20,541 bases of DNA from Pseudomonadota bacterium (GTDB lineage: Bacteria > Desulfobacterota > Syntrophia > Syntrophales > JADFWA01): positions 1-20,541 of the forward strand of contig JAUWNZ010000002.1 in assembly GCA_030612385.1 (NCBI GenBank), read 5' to 3'. Made by a program: the position numbers and the translations under genes. A model generated the notes under the pieces. The model was not told where the DNA came from. It ran no database searches and saw nothing but the letters and a program-made list of their open reading frames with translations. Of this stretch, positions 7,242 to 16,826 are shown piece after piece. Each line of letters begins with the position of its first letter. Position 1 is the first letter of the stretch.

Positions 7242-10200
7242 TTATCTGCAACTCCAGATCCGATACAAACCTTCTGCCCATTGAATAAGCGCCTGTTTGG
7301 CAAGTTCAGGATCACTTAATTCCCGATCCTGATGGGCGATGTACTCATTTCGGAAGGTGTAAATCGTACCTATCATTGTGGGCAGATCTGTCTGAGACAC
7401 ATTGGCAAATCGTATGCGGATAGACTCGAAGATACCGCCAACTTTCCGCCGCGTTGTACGCACGTAGTCCAGGCTCCAGTGTAGAAGACCGATAGGCATT
7501 AATCCGTTTTGATCAACTAATGTTCTTTCCATGTTCTTGGCCTGACGCTGATGGAAGTTGGCCTCACCAGTCGGCAAGTCGGTCAAATCGGGATGAAAAA
7601 ATTCATATTGCCTGGTGCTGTCAGCAGGGACATCGTCCTTTAGTTCCCTGAGAATCATACCTTTGGCCGTCTCATCCAGTGGTCCGAGGAACGGGGTAAA
7701 GACAGGCGCAAATGATATTTCCTCTTTATTCTGCAAGAATTGATACAAGGCCACTGCCTGCTGTACCGCCTTCTGATAGCGGGAAGGCAGTTCCTTGAAA
7801 TTATCCAACGGGATAAAGGTAGAAATGCCGGCATCTTCTTTTGGTTCAGGTTCTCCAAAAGGCAGTCTCAGTTGTGGATCGCTGATCTCTTCCACCAACT
7901 GTTTCAAAGACGGCCTGCACATTCGCATGAGAGTTTTCAGCTTGTTGTCACTGATATTCTCAAAGAGCTTCTGAGGAACATAGACGTATGTCCACTTCTC
8001 CCTTTCCTGTGAAGCCGCTTCGCACCATGCCACTGCCGCCCTTGCCTTCGAGGGCACGTCTTTATCCTCGCGTCCTTTTGTTTCAACAAGGGCATATTCC
8101 CTTGCACTCATCCGGACAATAAAATCCGGCGTGTAGAGAGAGAGTCTCCCCCGCTGGGTCTGGTAATCAATTCGAAGCGCCTGGGGACCGCCATTTTTGC
8201 AGAATGCTCTCACATCAGGGGCAAGATCAAGGAACTGGCACATTGCCACCTCCAGGTTCCGGTTGCATGGGACAAGATTAAAGACGGTGTGTTTGGCCGG
8301 AATTGCCGGGTGATGCTCGGAATGTGTTACCTGATAAGGTTTCCAACCGGAGACCGAAACGCCTTTGCCCCCACGTTTGCGTTCTTCCTTGATAGTTGTA
8401 CGTGAAAGTATCAACGGCACAAAAGCAGCCCTGATATGTTCCCGCACGTCGCTGTCGGCCAGGCGGCTTAGAAGACGAGGATCGAAAAGAGTGACCTTTT
8501 CCTTGAATAGCAGTTCAGTAATGAACGTCTCAAGAAGAGGAGCCAGAATCTTGTGTGTTCCACGAATGCCGGTGATGTGTTCAAGCTCATCCCTGTAATA
8601 CGAAATGGCGCCTATACCGCTCTCCAGAAGAGGAAGGCGGATTTTCATCTTTTCTATAACTTCATTTGTCAGGAGATGGCGGCCTTCATACTGTATCTCA
8701 TCTGATCCCCTGCTGCCGAGGGACAGCGGAAGATATTTTGAAAATTCTTTACGGATATCTTCAATTGTAAGCCCCTCTATCGATGGTGTCCTCGTATAGC
8801 CTGCGGATATTGCGGGAAGTGTTACATCAAGTTTTTTTATGTCCTTGTTTTCCGTATCGGTAAATATGGTCACAGTACTCTTCGGTACTTTATCAATATC
8901 TACAACCTCAATGGGGAGGCCTTCCTGACTGAGTTCCTGCTGATAGAGGCTCACAAAGGCGTTGTGCTCGACAACAGTGACAAGTTCTGCAACGCCTTCA
9001 CCCGGCGGAGTCATACGTCGCAGGCCCCGACCAAGAGTTTGTTCCGGCAAAATGTTCGCCTTTGAGGTATAAGGGCGAAGCGGGACAACAGTCGTAACAT
9101 TGCGAACATCCCAACCTTCCCGGAGCATAAGGACAGACACAATACACCAGTAGGGACTTTTCCCCGAATCGAGATCCCGTGAAAGATCGCGCAGTATCCT
9201 CAGATCTTCTTCACTTATTTCCTTTTCACTCTCTACAAAGGATGGATATCCCTTATTTTTGCCACCGATCCACTTGATTTTTCCTTTAAGGTTCGTATGG
9301 AGGTTAATCGTCCTGCCGTTCAATTCGCCAAACAAGGAATCAGTGTTCAACCTCCTCGTAATCTGATCGGCGGCCTCAGTATCTTCCGTCATAACAAAAA
9401 GCAAAGGATTCTTGTCGCTTTTTTCCCACTCTTCCCTGGATTTCAGCCAGCGTTGATAACCCATCATCAGATGTTGCTGGAATCGCTCCGAAGCATCGCT
9501 GCTGGGACGTTCGGAAAGACCTTCCCCGCGGCCTATGATGGGAATCTTTACAATTCCACCGTTTACCGCTTCGCCCAAGGGCGTGTCACATATAACATGC
9601 TGGAATATTTGTCCGAGATTATCTTTTGGTGTCGCCGAAAAATCGAGCTGAGAAACCAGACCCCCTCCGGTTTTTCTCTGAATTTCAGTATGCAGAAAAT
9701 CAATGGCTTCATTCCACGCCGAGCCGGGATCCCAGAGATGGTGTGCTTCATCATTCAGGATCATGACTCGCTTATGTGAAGTGATCCTTTCACGAAGGGC
9801 TTTCCCCGTATCAAGCGCCGTTCCTTTTGAAACGACAGGTCCCATCCAACCGTATGTTTCGGCTTCCTTATTTGCTTTTCGTTTGCTGATATCATAGAGA
9901 CGATGGATATTGGTGAGATAGAGGGCTCCCCCGGTGGATGCACCACTGGCCTCATCCTGGAGGACAACGGACAGGTTCCAGTCGCCACGCCATGCTACCG
10001 GAATCAAGGGATCTTTGAGAAAAATGTCGAGTCCACCACCTCCGGGCCTGAAATCTTCCTTCAATCGTTCAAAGACGGTTAGATTCGGGGCAATGACCAC
10101 AAAATGTCTGGACATGGGCGAATCGCTTTCACGAAGAGCATGGAAATAGCTCCACACGATAGCAAGACTCATGACCTTTGTCTTACCCGCGCCGGTTGCC

Positions 10201-10655
10201 AGTTTGAAGGCGTATTTTACCCAGCGGTCGTCTTCCGGATTGACACCGAGAGCGGCAGTTTCACGATCGGCACCGCCGAACTCGCAGATGGTGCTGGACA
10301 GGCTTCTGATCCCCCGGACTTCATAAAGATACATTATTGTTTCGATTGCTTCCCGCTGGCAGTAATAATATCGAAAAGGAACATTCTCGCCTGTCGGTGT
10401 TCCGATCATATGATCACGTTCGAACCAGTGGTAAAGGAGTTCCCGCGTTGTGTCGGAAGCGCCGGCATAATCGTTTTCGCGCCATGTTTTTACAAAAGAC
10501 CGAAGGTTGTTGGCAACCGTGATAGAAGAGGCCCTGCGGCCTTTTACAATTTTAGCGGGTTTCCCCTCTTCGGATCTGATTCTGTGGCGATTGGGTTCTT
10601 CGTGGGGGGCATAAAGGGGTTCAAGGGCGGCGGGATTGATAACAGTGTTTGTCAT
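7242..10655 (-). CDS. Type III-like restriction enzyme: SF2 helicase, PD-(D/E)XK nuclease, C-terminal HEPN-like motif
   Basis: 1137 aa, longer than classical Res (EcoP15I Res is about 970). The order is: N-terminal family-specific part; a Q-like CQREAIETI region near 110; Walker A ATGAGKT (Lys158); DEAH box (302-305); SAT motif (340-342); motif VI QTLGRGLRRM (539-548); then a nuclease core with Asp844 (YTPDF) and Glu858-x-Lys860 (VETKG). The last ~90 residues are helical and end with R1102-N1103-x4-H1108, which fits the HEPN R-x4-6-H pattern. The N-terminal segment (EPNRH...IVKGRRASS) resembles restriction proteins that I recall under the name BPTD_3080 family, with low certainty. The likely partner is the methyltransferase 0.9 kb upstream. 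The start is fixed by AAGGAA 9 nt before the ATG. Expected role: ATP-driven translocation and cleavage of unmodified DNA. Confidence 0.9.
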   Translation of the reverse strand: MTNTVINPAALEPLYAPHEEPNRHRIRSEEGKPAKIVKGRRASSITVANNLRSFVKTWRENDYAGASDTTRELLYHWFERDHMIGTPTGENVPFRYYYCQREAIETIMYLYEVRGIRSLSSTICEFGGADRETAALGVNPEDDRWVKYAFKLATGAGKTKVMSLAIVWSYFHALRESDSPMSRHFVVIAPNLTVFERLKEDFRPGGGGLDIFLKDPLIPVAWRGDWNLSVVLQDEASGASTGGALYLTNIHRLYDISKRKANKEAETYGWMGPVVSKGTALDTGKALRERITSHKRVMILNDEAHHLWDPGSAWNEAIDFLHTEIQRKTGGGLVSQLDFSATPKDNLGQIFQHVICDTPLGEAVNGGIVKIPIIGRGEGLSERPSSDASERFQQHLMMGYQRWLKSREEWEKSDKNPLLFVMTEDTEAADQITRRLNTDSLFGELNGRTINLHTNLKGKIKWIGGKNKGYPSFVESEKEISEEDLRILRDLSRDLDSGKSPYWCIVSVLMLREGWDVRNVTTVVPLRPYTSKANILPEQTLGRGLRRMTPPGEGVAELVTVVEHNAFVSLYQQELSQEGLPIEVVDIDKVPKSTVTIFTDTENKDIKKLDVTLPAISAGYTRTPSIEGLTIEDIRKEFSKYLPLSLGSRGSDEIQYEGRHLLTNEVIEKMKIRLPLLESGIGAISYYRDELEHITGIRGTHKILAPLLETFITELLFKEKVTLFDPRLLSRLADSDVREHIRAAFVPLILSRTTIKEERKRGGKGVSVSGWKPYQVTHSEHHPAIPAKHTVFNLVPCNRNLEVAMCQFLDLAPDVRAFCKNGGPQALRIDYQTQRGRLSLYTPDFIVRMSAREYALVETKGREDKDVPSKARAAVAWCEAASQEREKWTYVYVPQKLFENISDNKLKTLMRMCRPSLKQLVEEISDPQLRLPFGEPEPKEDAGISTFIPLDNFKELPSRYQKAVQQAVALYQFLQNKEEISFAPVFTPFLGPLDETAKGMILRELKDDVPADSTRQYEFFHPDLTDLPTGEANFHQRQAKNMERTLVDQNGLMPIGLLHWSLDYVRTTRRKVGGIFESIRIRFANVSQTDLPTMIGTIYTFRNEYIAHQDRELSDPELAKQALIQWAEGLYRIWSCR

Positions 10656-10711
10656 GAGATATTTCCTTTTTTAATCTACACACTTAACTCGCTTTTGCGT
10701 GAGACGAAGTT

Positions 10712-11203
10712 TTATATCTCACCGGCCTCTTTCAGAAACAGATTAACCAAATCGTCTGACAGCCATAACCCGGCTGTCCGTAAATTATCGAGCGCACCGG
10801 CAACTGATTTTATCAGTCCTCTCCTCTTGGCTATCACAAGCATCCCACCGGTGCCCAATGTCTGAATTTCCAGAGTTTTTGCACAACGACGTGCGGCCTT
10901 ATCGTCCACCATTGCCCGGAACTCCGGATGTTCCATAGCAAAGCTCAATACCTCCGACTCACCGATGCCAAGATCCCAGACAGCAACACGAGGCGAAATT
11001 ACAGGAACACTTACTTTTTTCGCCCACTCAGCATTTGTAAGACCTGGGACGGCTGCATCCATGTGTTCTCCTCTGGTAACTTCAGATCATACCGCTTCCG
11101 TTATATAGATTTCATCGAACAAACCCGGCAGAAGTCTATCAAGATGACTGCGGAAAAGGATAATCAGAGGCGATGCATTGATTACCACTTGTTTAATCCG
11201 CAT
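10712..11203 (-). pseudogene. DUF3368 PIN-like toxin, interrupted by in-frame TGA
   Basis: Reading from ATG 11203 gives a full-length DUF3368-type sequence of 163 codons broken only at codon 39 by TGA (11087-11089). Before the stop: VVINASPLIILF and FDEIYITEAV. After it, in the same frame: SEVTRGEHMDAAVPGL, then LGIGESEVLSFA, VDDKAARR, LGTGGMLVIAKRRGLI and GLWLSDDLVN. Trp is usual at that position, so a single TGG-to-TGA change explains it. The first ATG overlaps the antitoxin end by 11 nt, typical of these pairs. A strong GAGGAG lies 5 nt before the ATG at 11062, so the 116-aa C-terminal part may still be made, but it would lack the N-terminal strand of the active site (INAS). Family role: PIN-fold RNase toxin by homology. 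Most likely inactive. Confidence 0.85.
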
Positions 11204-11447
11204 CGTGTAGTTCCTCTCTAAGTTCCTCAGGAGAATATTGAAGCGGCGACACACGAAGCCGGCTTAAAGAGCTTATGAAGTTCGCGCGCGATAATCCAGC
11301 GATCTCAGCAGCATTCTCCTGCGAAACCATACCAAGCTCGTACCATTTTGCGGCTGCCGCAACGCGCATCTCGCTTGCAAATTCACCCGGATCCTTACGC
11401 AGGGCCGCGAAAGCCGATTCCGGTAATTGGACAGTTACTTCAGGCAT
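11193..11447 (-). CDS. UPF0175 family antitoxin
   Basis: 84 aa from ATG 11447. This start is preferred over the in-frame TTG 18 nt upstream because AAGGAG sits 7 nt before it and because UPF0175 proteins usually begin close to the V-x-LP motif. Visible family features: VTVQLPESAF, then EFASEMRVAAAAKWYELGMVSQENAAEIAGLSR, a compact helix-turn-helix-like unit, and a C-terminal SPLQYSPEELREEL. UPF0175 genes are commonly paired with DUF3368 PIN toxins, and here the two overlap by 11 nt. The frame is intact although the toxin partner is broken, so it may persist as an autorepressor or a solitary antitoxin. Confidence 0.88.
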   Translation of the reverse strand: MPEVTVQLPESAFAALRKDPGEFASEMRVAAAAKWYELGMVSQENAAEIAGLSRANFISSLSRLRVSPLQYSPEELREELHDAD

Positions 11448-11482
11448 GTCTCTACTCCTTCCCAATTATTTAAACCTTCAAT

Positions 11483-11511
11483 ATTTTACATAGAATTGCC
11501 AAAACAGTAAA
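11483..11511 (-). promoter_or_regulatory. Promoter candidate for the toxin-antitoxin pair
   Basis: On the minus strand, TTTACT (11506-11511) and TAAAAT (11483-11488) are separated by 17 bp, a good sigma-70 match, about 36 bp before the antitoxin ATG. AAACCTT (11472-11478) and AAGGTTT (11510-11516) flank it as an inverted pair and could be half-sites for antitoxin autoregulation. The pairing is short, so the operator role is a guess. Confidence 0.5.
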
Positions 11512-11551
11512 GGTTTTACTTCCTTCCCATCCATGCGCACCACACGACAGA

Positions 11552-13636
11552 CTAAACCTTTATATCCACAGTGATGCTCGTGTCGCAGCCAAAGACATCG
11601 ATCACTTTTACACAGGCGGTATATTCCCCCTTCTTTGGATATTTGTCATATCCAAGAGTGCTAACGGTCTTCAGCGAGCGATCCCTGCGGGTCCGGTAGT
11701 CCTGCCAGTGATGTTCAAAAGGCTTGCCCTCATGCCAGTCAAAATCGACCGCCAAGAAGTCGATAAAATCAAAACCGCTCTTTATTGCCCGTTCCTTCAG
11801 GACTTCAAGCTCCTTGCTCGGCACTTCCGCAAGGCTTGGCAGGAATTTTGTCAGCTTGATATCCACGGTGGTCTCCCTCTCTCTTTGGGAGAGGGCAGGG
11901 GTGAGGGTTTTCCCGGCTTTGGATCTGTAGACCGGCTCCGCCTCTAAAACAGCCACTTCAAGAAAGGGAGGCGGGTTTTTGCGGTTCTTTTCCATAATTT
12001 CGCGGGGGATGGGAATCAGCTTGATTTTGACGCCTTCCGCCGCCTCCAGTTCATGGCAGACGAGGCGAAGATCCATCTCAAATTCCCATGCAAGGCAGTG
12101 TATCTCTTTTGCCCCGGCCTCCCGTGCCGCTTTTACAACTGCTCGCAGTTCATCTCGCGTAAAGATGCTGTCAATCCCGTCCACATGCACAAATGCCGGT
12201 CCTTTCCGACCATGCAAAAGTCCTGCGGCATTCGGCAGAGGTTCCGCCCGGTAGAACTCCATAACGACTCGGCGGTGTTCCTTATCCGCTCCCTGAAGAC
12301 GTTCCTTCTGCCACCACTGGCGCTCATAGCGGCCGAGGTTGTAGACATCGAAAGACCGATACGGCTTATCGTCTTTGTATAGATTTCGCTGAACGTCAAT
12401 GAGGCGCTTCCGGCTGGTGTGTATGGCAAAACGACCAAGGTCAGCCATGATCCATCGGCGGCCAAGTTTCTCGGCCACTGCGCCGGTTGTGCCACTACCG
12501 CAGAAGAAGTCGGCGACGAGGTCGCCTTCGTTGGAGGAGACTTTTATTACACGTTCGAGGAGTGCTTCGGGTTTTTGGGTGGCAAAGCCAAGCCTTTCTA
12601 TAGCCTGTGGATTTATAGGCGGAATAGAGTCCCAAAATGTTTGTATAGGTCTTCCCTTCCATTCATCTAGATATTGTTTTCTTTGAATTCTGCGATTCTT
12701 ATCCTTAGGAAACACCAGTTTCCCCTCTCTATCCCACATTTCCATCGTCTTCTTTGAGCACGACCAACCTTTCATTGGTGGCTTATATCCCTTGTACTCA
12801 TAAATGAGAGAAGAGCTGTATGAAGGGCTTACAATGGGACTCAAACGATATCTTCGTTCGTTTTGGTCCACATATTTGAAACGTTCTGCGATATAATCTT
12901 CAGCGCCTTTTTTGGACAGTGGTGAATGAAACGTATATTCTGAAGTCTTAGAATAGAAAAGTATCGTATCTGTGGATGCTCCATATTGTCTAGATTGGGC
13001 AAGGATGCCCGAACGCCTTTTCCAAATAATTTCGTTAATGCAATTTGCTGCGCCGAATATCTCGTCTAACAAGCATCTGAGATGTGAATTTACTCTCCAA
13101 TCACAATGCACATAAATACTTCCATTCTCACTCAGCAACTCACGCATCAACACCAACCGCCCATACATCATATGCAGATAAGAATCAGTCCCCTTACCCC
13201 ACATATCCCGGTAAGCCACCATCTCCAGAACGGACTGGTCTTTTTCGACAGTTTCCTTTTCATCACCGATAGGAACGCTCATCGTGAAATCCGCACCCAC
13301 ATCAAAGGGCGGATCGATATAGATAAGATCAATCTTCCCCTTGAAATCCTTCAGCAGGCTCGCCATGACAAGCTTGTTGTCACCCCAGATGAGCATATTG
13401 CGAAAATCATCAAGGCGCTTGTTTTCCTTTTCGAACAGCTCAATCTGGCCCGATGCGGCGGCCTCGCTCCGCGGCTGATCCACCGTCTCGATCTTCTGGA
13501 GAGGCATGGCGCTCCCGGCAACATCCACCGCCCGCCTGTTGCCGTACTCGTCATACTTCCCCTCCCAGATCAACTCAGTCTTCATCTTAGAAAAAGGATG
13601 CGGATTGTCTAACCCCCACCTTATATTGTCAGCCAT
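11552..13636 (-). CDS. Beta-class DNA methyltransferase, Mod subunit of a type III-like system
   Basis: 694 aa. Motif IV DPPF (108-111, after LIYI) precedes motif [10 protein letters not shown] (376-384), the beta-class circular order used by type III Mod and related N6-adenine or N4-cytosine enzymes; DPPF favours adenine. The target recognition region lies between them (about 185-345) and is more AT-rich than its flanks. After motif I come [14 protein letters not shown] and a C-terminal domain ending [17 protein letters not shown]. Residues 576-589 (core [12 protein letters not shown]) are encoded by a palindromic repeat inside the gene. GGAGG lies 7 nt before the ATG. It is the likely partner of the helicase-nuclease downstream, protecting host sites. 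Target sequence cannot be read from the protein. Confidence 0.92.
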   Translation of the reverse strand: MADNIRWGLDNPHPFSKMKTELIWEGKYDEYGNRRAVDVAGSAMPLQKIETVDQPRSEAAASGQIELFEKENKRLDDFRNMLIWGDNKLVMASLLKDFKGKIDLIYIDPPFDVGADFTMSVPIGDEKETVEKDQSVLEMVAYRDMWGKGTDSYLHMMYGRLVLMRELLSENGSIYVHCDWRVNSHLRCLLDEIFGAANCINEIIWKRRSGILAQSRQYGASTDTILFYSKTSEYTFHSPLSKKGAEDYIAERFKYVDQNERRYRLSPIVSPSYSSSLIYEYKGYKPPMKGWSCSKKTMEMWDREGKLVFPKDKNRRIQRKQYLDEWKGRPIQTFWDSIPPINPQAIERLGFATQKPEALLERVIKVSSNEGDLVADFFCGSGTTGAVAEKLGRRWIMADLGRFAIHTSRKRLIDVQRNLYKDDKPYRSFDVYNLGRYERQWWQKERLQGADKEHRRVVMEFYRAEPLPNAAGLLHGRKGPAFVHVDGIDSIFTRDELRAVVKAAREAGAKEIHCLAWEFEMDLRLVCHELEAAEGVKIKLIPIPREIMEKNRKNPPPFLEVAVLEAEPVYRSKAGKTLTPALSQRERETTVDIKLTKFLPSLAEVPSKELEVLKERAIKSGFDFIDFLAVDFDWHEGKPFEHHWQDYRTRRDRSLKTVSTLGYDKYPKKGEYTACVKVIDVFGCDTSITVDIKV
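11875..11907. repeat. Palindromic repeat inserted in-frame in mod
   Basis: On the + strand CCCTCTC (11875-11881) and GAGAGGG (11889-11895) form a hairpin followed by CAGGGGTGAGGG. Read on the coding strand it gives the peptide [12 protein letters not shown]. This peptide is the well-known translation of a dispersed REP-like element (recalled from many genome annotations). The reading frame of mod stays intact through it. Confidence 0.8.
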
Positions 13637-13691
13637 GAAATGCCTCCGTTATAAACACTTATAATATAATTTCCACACCTTCACAGACAGT

Positions 13692-16600
13692 TTAATCCCT
13701 GTTTTTATCATAAATATCTCTTAAAAAATCTAACCCTCTTCTTCCGTATATATTACAAATCTTATCCGCCAACTCCTTTGTTTTCTCATCTCTAACTTCA
13801 TACATATGTTCAACAATGGATATTATATGTTCCTGTTTGAAGTCTGGCGTAAATCTATCAAGCATAGCTAAAAATATTCCCCCTATATATATGGCTGAGG
13901 CAGGTTGCTCTCCCTTATCCTTAAGCTGATTTAGAGATTCGATGAAAAAAGGAGAATTGAAATCTAAATGGACGTATTTTGCAGAAAGTTTTAGCCATTC
14001 TAATTTTTCTTCATCTATTTCCTCTAAAAATACTGTCAATTTTGCCAAGCTTGAAAGCGTCTTCTTATCCTCTTCAACTAAAGGATCTTTATCTCGATAT
14101 TTAGCATATATAAATTTCCAAAAGTCGATTATCCTGCTTCTTGCTTCTTTGTTTTCAGCAGTGATAGGTTTGGGCATATATCCTCTTTGCATCCAGAAGA
14201 AACTGACAATTTTTCTTGTTTGTGAAGGTATCCGTTTCTTGAGTATCTTGCCGAATAGATTGATTTCAGACAGGCTTTCAAGACTGTCAAGGTAGCCTAA
14301 CGCCAAATGCTCAATTAGCCTTTCCTCGGCTTGCTCTCCCTTTAAATGGGATGATATTGCCCTTTGATAGTGGTTTTTCATCATCCTGTATAAATCTTTA
14401 TGCAATCCGCCGACAAAAAGGTAACCATACATAAAAGCTGACCATAACTCATCATCCTCAATATTTTCAAATTTCTTGATTTTCTCTTCGACCCATTGTT
14501 TATCAAGGTAGTGCAAATTTGGCATATATTGACCGAATAAGGTATATGCTTCAATCACCTCGCCCTTAAGCGTATCCTCGTATCTTCCTTTCAGATCATC
14601 ACTCCACCTGATTCCTTTATCTTCACCTCTTTGTTTGTCCAGTCTTGCTATGCGAAGAGCAAGATATATCAAAGCGGTTAATGTTTTTCCGAAAACCGAA
14701 TTCAGGGCGTCTGTAACCGGATCCCTCATTTCATCTTTATCTTCACCTTCTTTTTTCAGTTTATCCAAAATCTTGAATATAATTTCCTTTGCGACGGTTA
14801 AATGTTCTTCCGCAAATGCCCGACTGTCATCCTTGGTTCCGTCTTGAATTAATTCCCCAATCTCTCCAATAACCCATTGATGATTCGCACGCCAATGATC
14901 ATCATCGACCATCTGGTACTTGTCTTCCCAGAAATCGTCACGGGAAATATATTTATTAATAAAAGCAAGCAACTTACCCCATTCTATGGATTTTTTGTTG
15001 TTCCAGGCATCTCTTATTCCCCATAAAATTTCATAAATATACAAGTATCCATTAGTCAGGAAGGGCGAAAGATCACTGATAAATTTTCCCGGTTGATCCT
15101 TAACCGTTGCTTTCAACATGTCCGAAAGACCGCCAACTGTGGGGCTTTCCCAGAACCCCTCAGTTTTTGCGTTGGATAAAAATTCTGCAAGTTCCCTGTT
15201 GGGCATCTCTAACATTTGCTCTTTGGTTAAGTGAGATTTGCCGGGTCCCCAACGCATTTCGGTTTCTCCGATTGCAGGTCCTAATTCAACATCTACTGAA
15301 GTTATTTTTTTATATTTGTTATATAGTTCCTTAAAGTGTGGATCATGATCAAGTGCCTTATATCGCTTTTGCTTCCATCTATTTAAGTATCCCTCTGTAT
15401 CTTCTTCAGGAAGATAATATTTTGGTCCTTTTTCAATTATCTTTTCCAGCTTTTCCTTTTGGTCAGGTCTCAAAAATTTAAGATTCTTAAATAAATTTTT
15501 CAATTCATCGCCAAAATAGATGTCATCTATAATGGAGCCGATTTTCTTCTTTTTCAATCGTTCCCAAAACAGTTCACCATAATTATCCGTATCCTGTGCG
15601 ATAATAAAAAGCGCCATTTTAGGGAAATATAAATATTCGTCCTGGAAAAATTCCCTTATTATTTCTTTAGTTGATTCTGTGTCATTTTTAGCTTTAGAAA
15701 CCAGAATCCCTTTTAAGATAAACGTCAATAATTCAAGAGGTTCGCTTATAGGATGTTGTCTGTGCACTTCATAAAAAGATTTATATGTGCCCCCATCATA
15801 AAGATTGCGATGCAGGTTATGAATTTTTCGTTTTAAATTATCGGGGATTACCTGTTTAAATGGTTCCGCATTATTAAAATACTCAAATGCGCTGTTTACG
15901 AATTCCTGCCTGTCGCATTTGGGAAGAGGAAACTCATCGATAATTGTGTCTTCTTCGTTATCTTCAAATAGATATAAAGAAGCCTTTTCCTTAACGGATA
16001 CTAATTTAACCAAGTAATTGGAATCATGTTCTTCTAACGTGAGTGTATATGGTGTTTTATTTTCCTCATCAAAAAATACTTTACTCTTATCCTTTTTAAG
16101 TAAAATTCTTATTTTCGTGACGAGGTCCTCGATGACTTTGTTTGTGCATTTTTCACCAATAACCTCGGCATATTTATCAAATGCTTCTTTCAGCCAATAG
16201 CTGTCAACTACAAGCTGAAATTCTTTCTTCTTACTTAATATTTTTGCTCGCTCTTGGCTTAATGGGGAAGTTTTTACTGCGGTAATAAAATTAATAATTT
16301 TCTCTGCCTTTTCGATGTCATCCGATGTTGGAGTATCAGGCAAGAATTTCGGCAAAAGCTTTGTGGCAATGTCTGCACCCTGCAAACTCGTTTCAAACTT
16401 TGAATCAAGCCAAATTGGAATTAAGTCAATGACTTCAAGGGGGATTTTCTCGCTTGGTATGTTCAAAAGGATTTTTACAAAAAACCACCAAGTGCGGTAA
16501 TTATCAATATGTTGACCATTGGAATCTGTATAATTTGTTACAGCCTTGATTATTGCCAACAGTTCATCAATATATTTTTCGTTATCAGCAATATCAACTT

Positions 16601-16826
16601 GCTGCGAAACCCTTTCCAAATAAGGAAGGACATTCCATTGAGGGATCATGAAATATCCTTTTTCATCAGGTTCTGTCCTGTCAGGTGCTTTGTCCGGATC
16701 AAAGTAGCCTTTTCCTTTTAATGGGAAAAACCACTTTAAATTTTTCACTTTTTTGAAAAAGTAGTTTTGATAAGAAATATCTTCTCTGATTAGATTCAAA
16801 ATTTTTATTTCCTTATCATTTAACAT
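13692..16826 (-). CDS. Large helical protein of unknown function, coupled to SIR2
   Basis: 1044 aa, not recognised. No Walker, nuclease or methylase motif is visible by eye. The sequence is rich in Lys, Glu, Leu and aromatic residues, with alternating hydrophobic helices and no signal peptide or membrane segment, which suggests a cytoplasmic alpha-solenoid (HEAT/TPR-like) scaffold. Its ATG shares one base with the TAA of the SIR2 gene (TAATG), so the two are translationally coupled, and both are AT-rich (roughly 30-37 percent GC in lines I counted) compared with about 50 percent in mod and res. By analogy with other SIR2 defence pairs it could be the sensor or regulator of the SIR2 effector. 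A DUF4020-like or other large SIR2-associated domain is possible, but I cannot confirm one. It ends 55 bp before mod. Confidence 0.85.
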   Translation of the reverse strand: MLNDKEIKILNLIREDISYQNYFFKKVKNLKWFFPLKGKGYFDPDKAPDRTEPDEKGYFMIPQWNVLPYLERVSQQVDIADNEKYIDELLAIIKAVTNYTDSNGQHIDNYRTWWFFVKILLNIPSEKIPLEVIDLIPIWLDSKFETSLQGADIATKLLPKFLPDTPTSDDIEKAEKIINFITAVKTSPLSQERAKILSKKKEFQLVVDSYWLKEAFDKYAEVIGEKCTNKVIEDLVTKIRILLKKDKSKVFFDEENKTPYTLTLEEHDSNYLVKLVSVKEKASLYLFEDNEEDTIIDEFPLPKCDRQEFVNSAFEYFNNAEPFKQVIPDNLKRKIHNLHRNLYDGGTYKSFYEVHRQHPISEPLELLTFILKGILVSKAKNDTESTKEIIREFFQDEYLYFPKMALFIIAQDTDNYGELFWERLKKKKIGSIIDDIYFGDELKNLFKNLKFLRPDQKEKLEKIIEKGPKYYLPEEDTEGYLNRWKQKRYKALDHDPHFKELYNKYKKITSVDVELGPAIGETEMRWGPGKSHLTKEQMLEMPNRELAEFLSNAKTEGFWESPTVGGLSDMLKATVKDQPGKFISDLSPFLTNGYLYIYEILWGIRDAWNNKKSIEWGKLLAFINKYISRDDFWEDKYQMVDDDHWRANHQWVIGEIGELIQDGTKDDSRAFAEEHLTVAKEIIFKILDKLKKEGEDKDEMRDPVTDALNSVFGKTLTALIYLALRIARLDKQRGEDKGIRWSDDLKGRYEDTLKGEVIEAYTLFGQYMPNLHYLDKQWVEEKIKKFENIEDDELWSAFMYGYLFVGGLHKDLYRMMKNHYQRAISSHLKGEQAEERLIEHLALGYLDSLESLSEINLFGKILKKRIPSQTRKIVSFFWMQRGYMPKPITAENKEARSRIIDFWKFIYAKYRDKDPLVEEDKKTLSSLAKLTVFLEEIDEEKLEWLKLSAKYVHLDFNSPFFIESLNQLKDKGEQPASAIYIGGIFLAMLDRFTPDFKQEHIISIVEHMYEVRDEKTKELADKICNIYGRRGLDFLRDIYDKNRD

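Noticed and set aside
10104..10865. 253-codon plus-strand open frame antisense to the restriction gene and toxin
   Set aside because: The minus-strand frame carries the Walker A and other helicase motifs; the plus frame has no recognisable domain or ribosome site and spans two unrelated genes.
11087..11089. TGA read as Trp or selenocysteine in the DUF3368 gene
   Set aside because: The window encodes a normal RF2 with its UGA-dependent frameshift, and lnt, prfB and rmuC-region genes use TGA or TAA as stops and TGG for Trp. No SECIS-like structure was evident and DUF3368 proteins are not selenoproteins.
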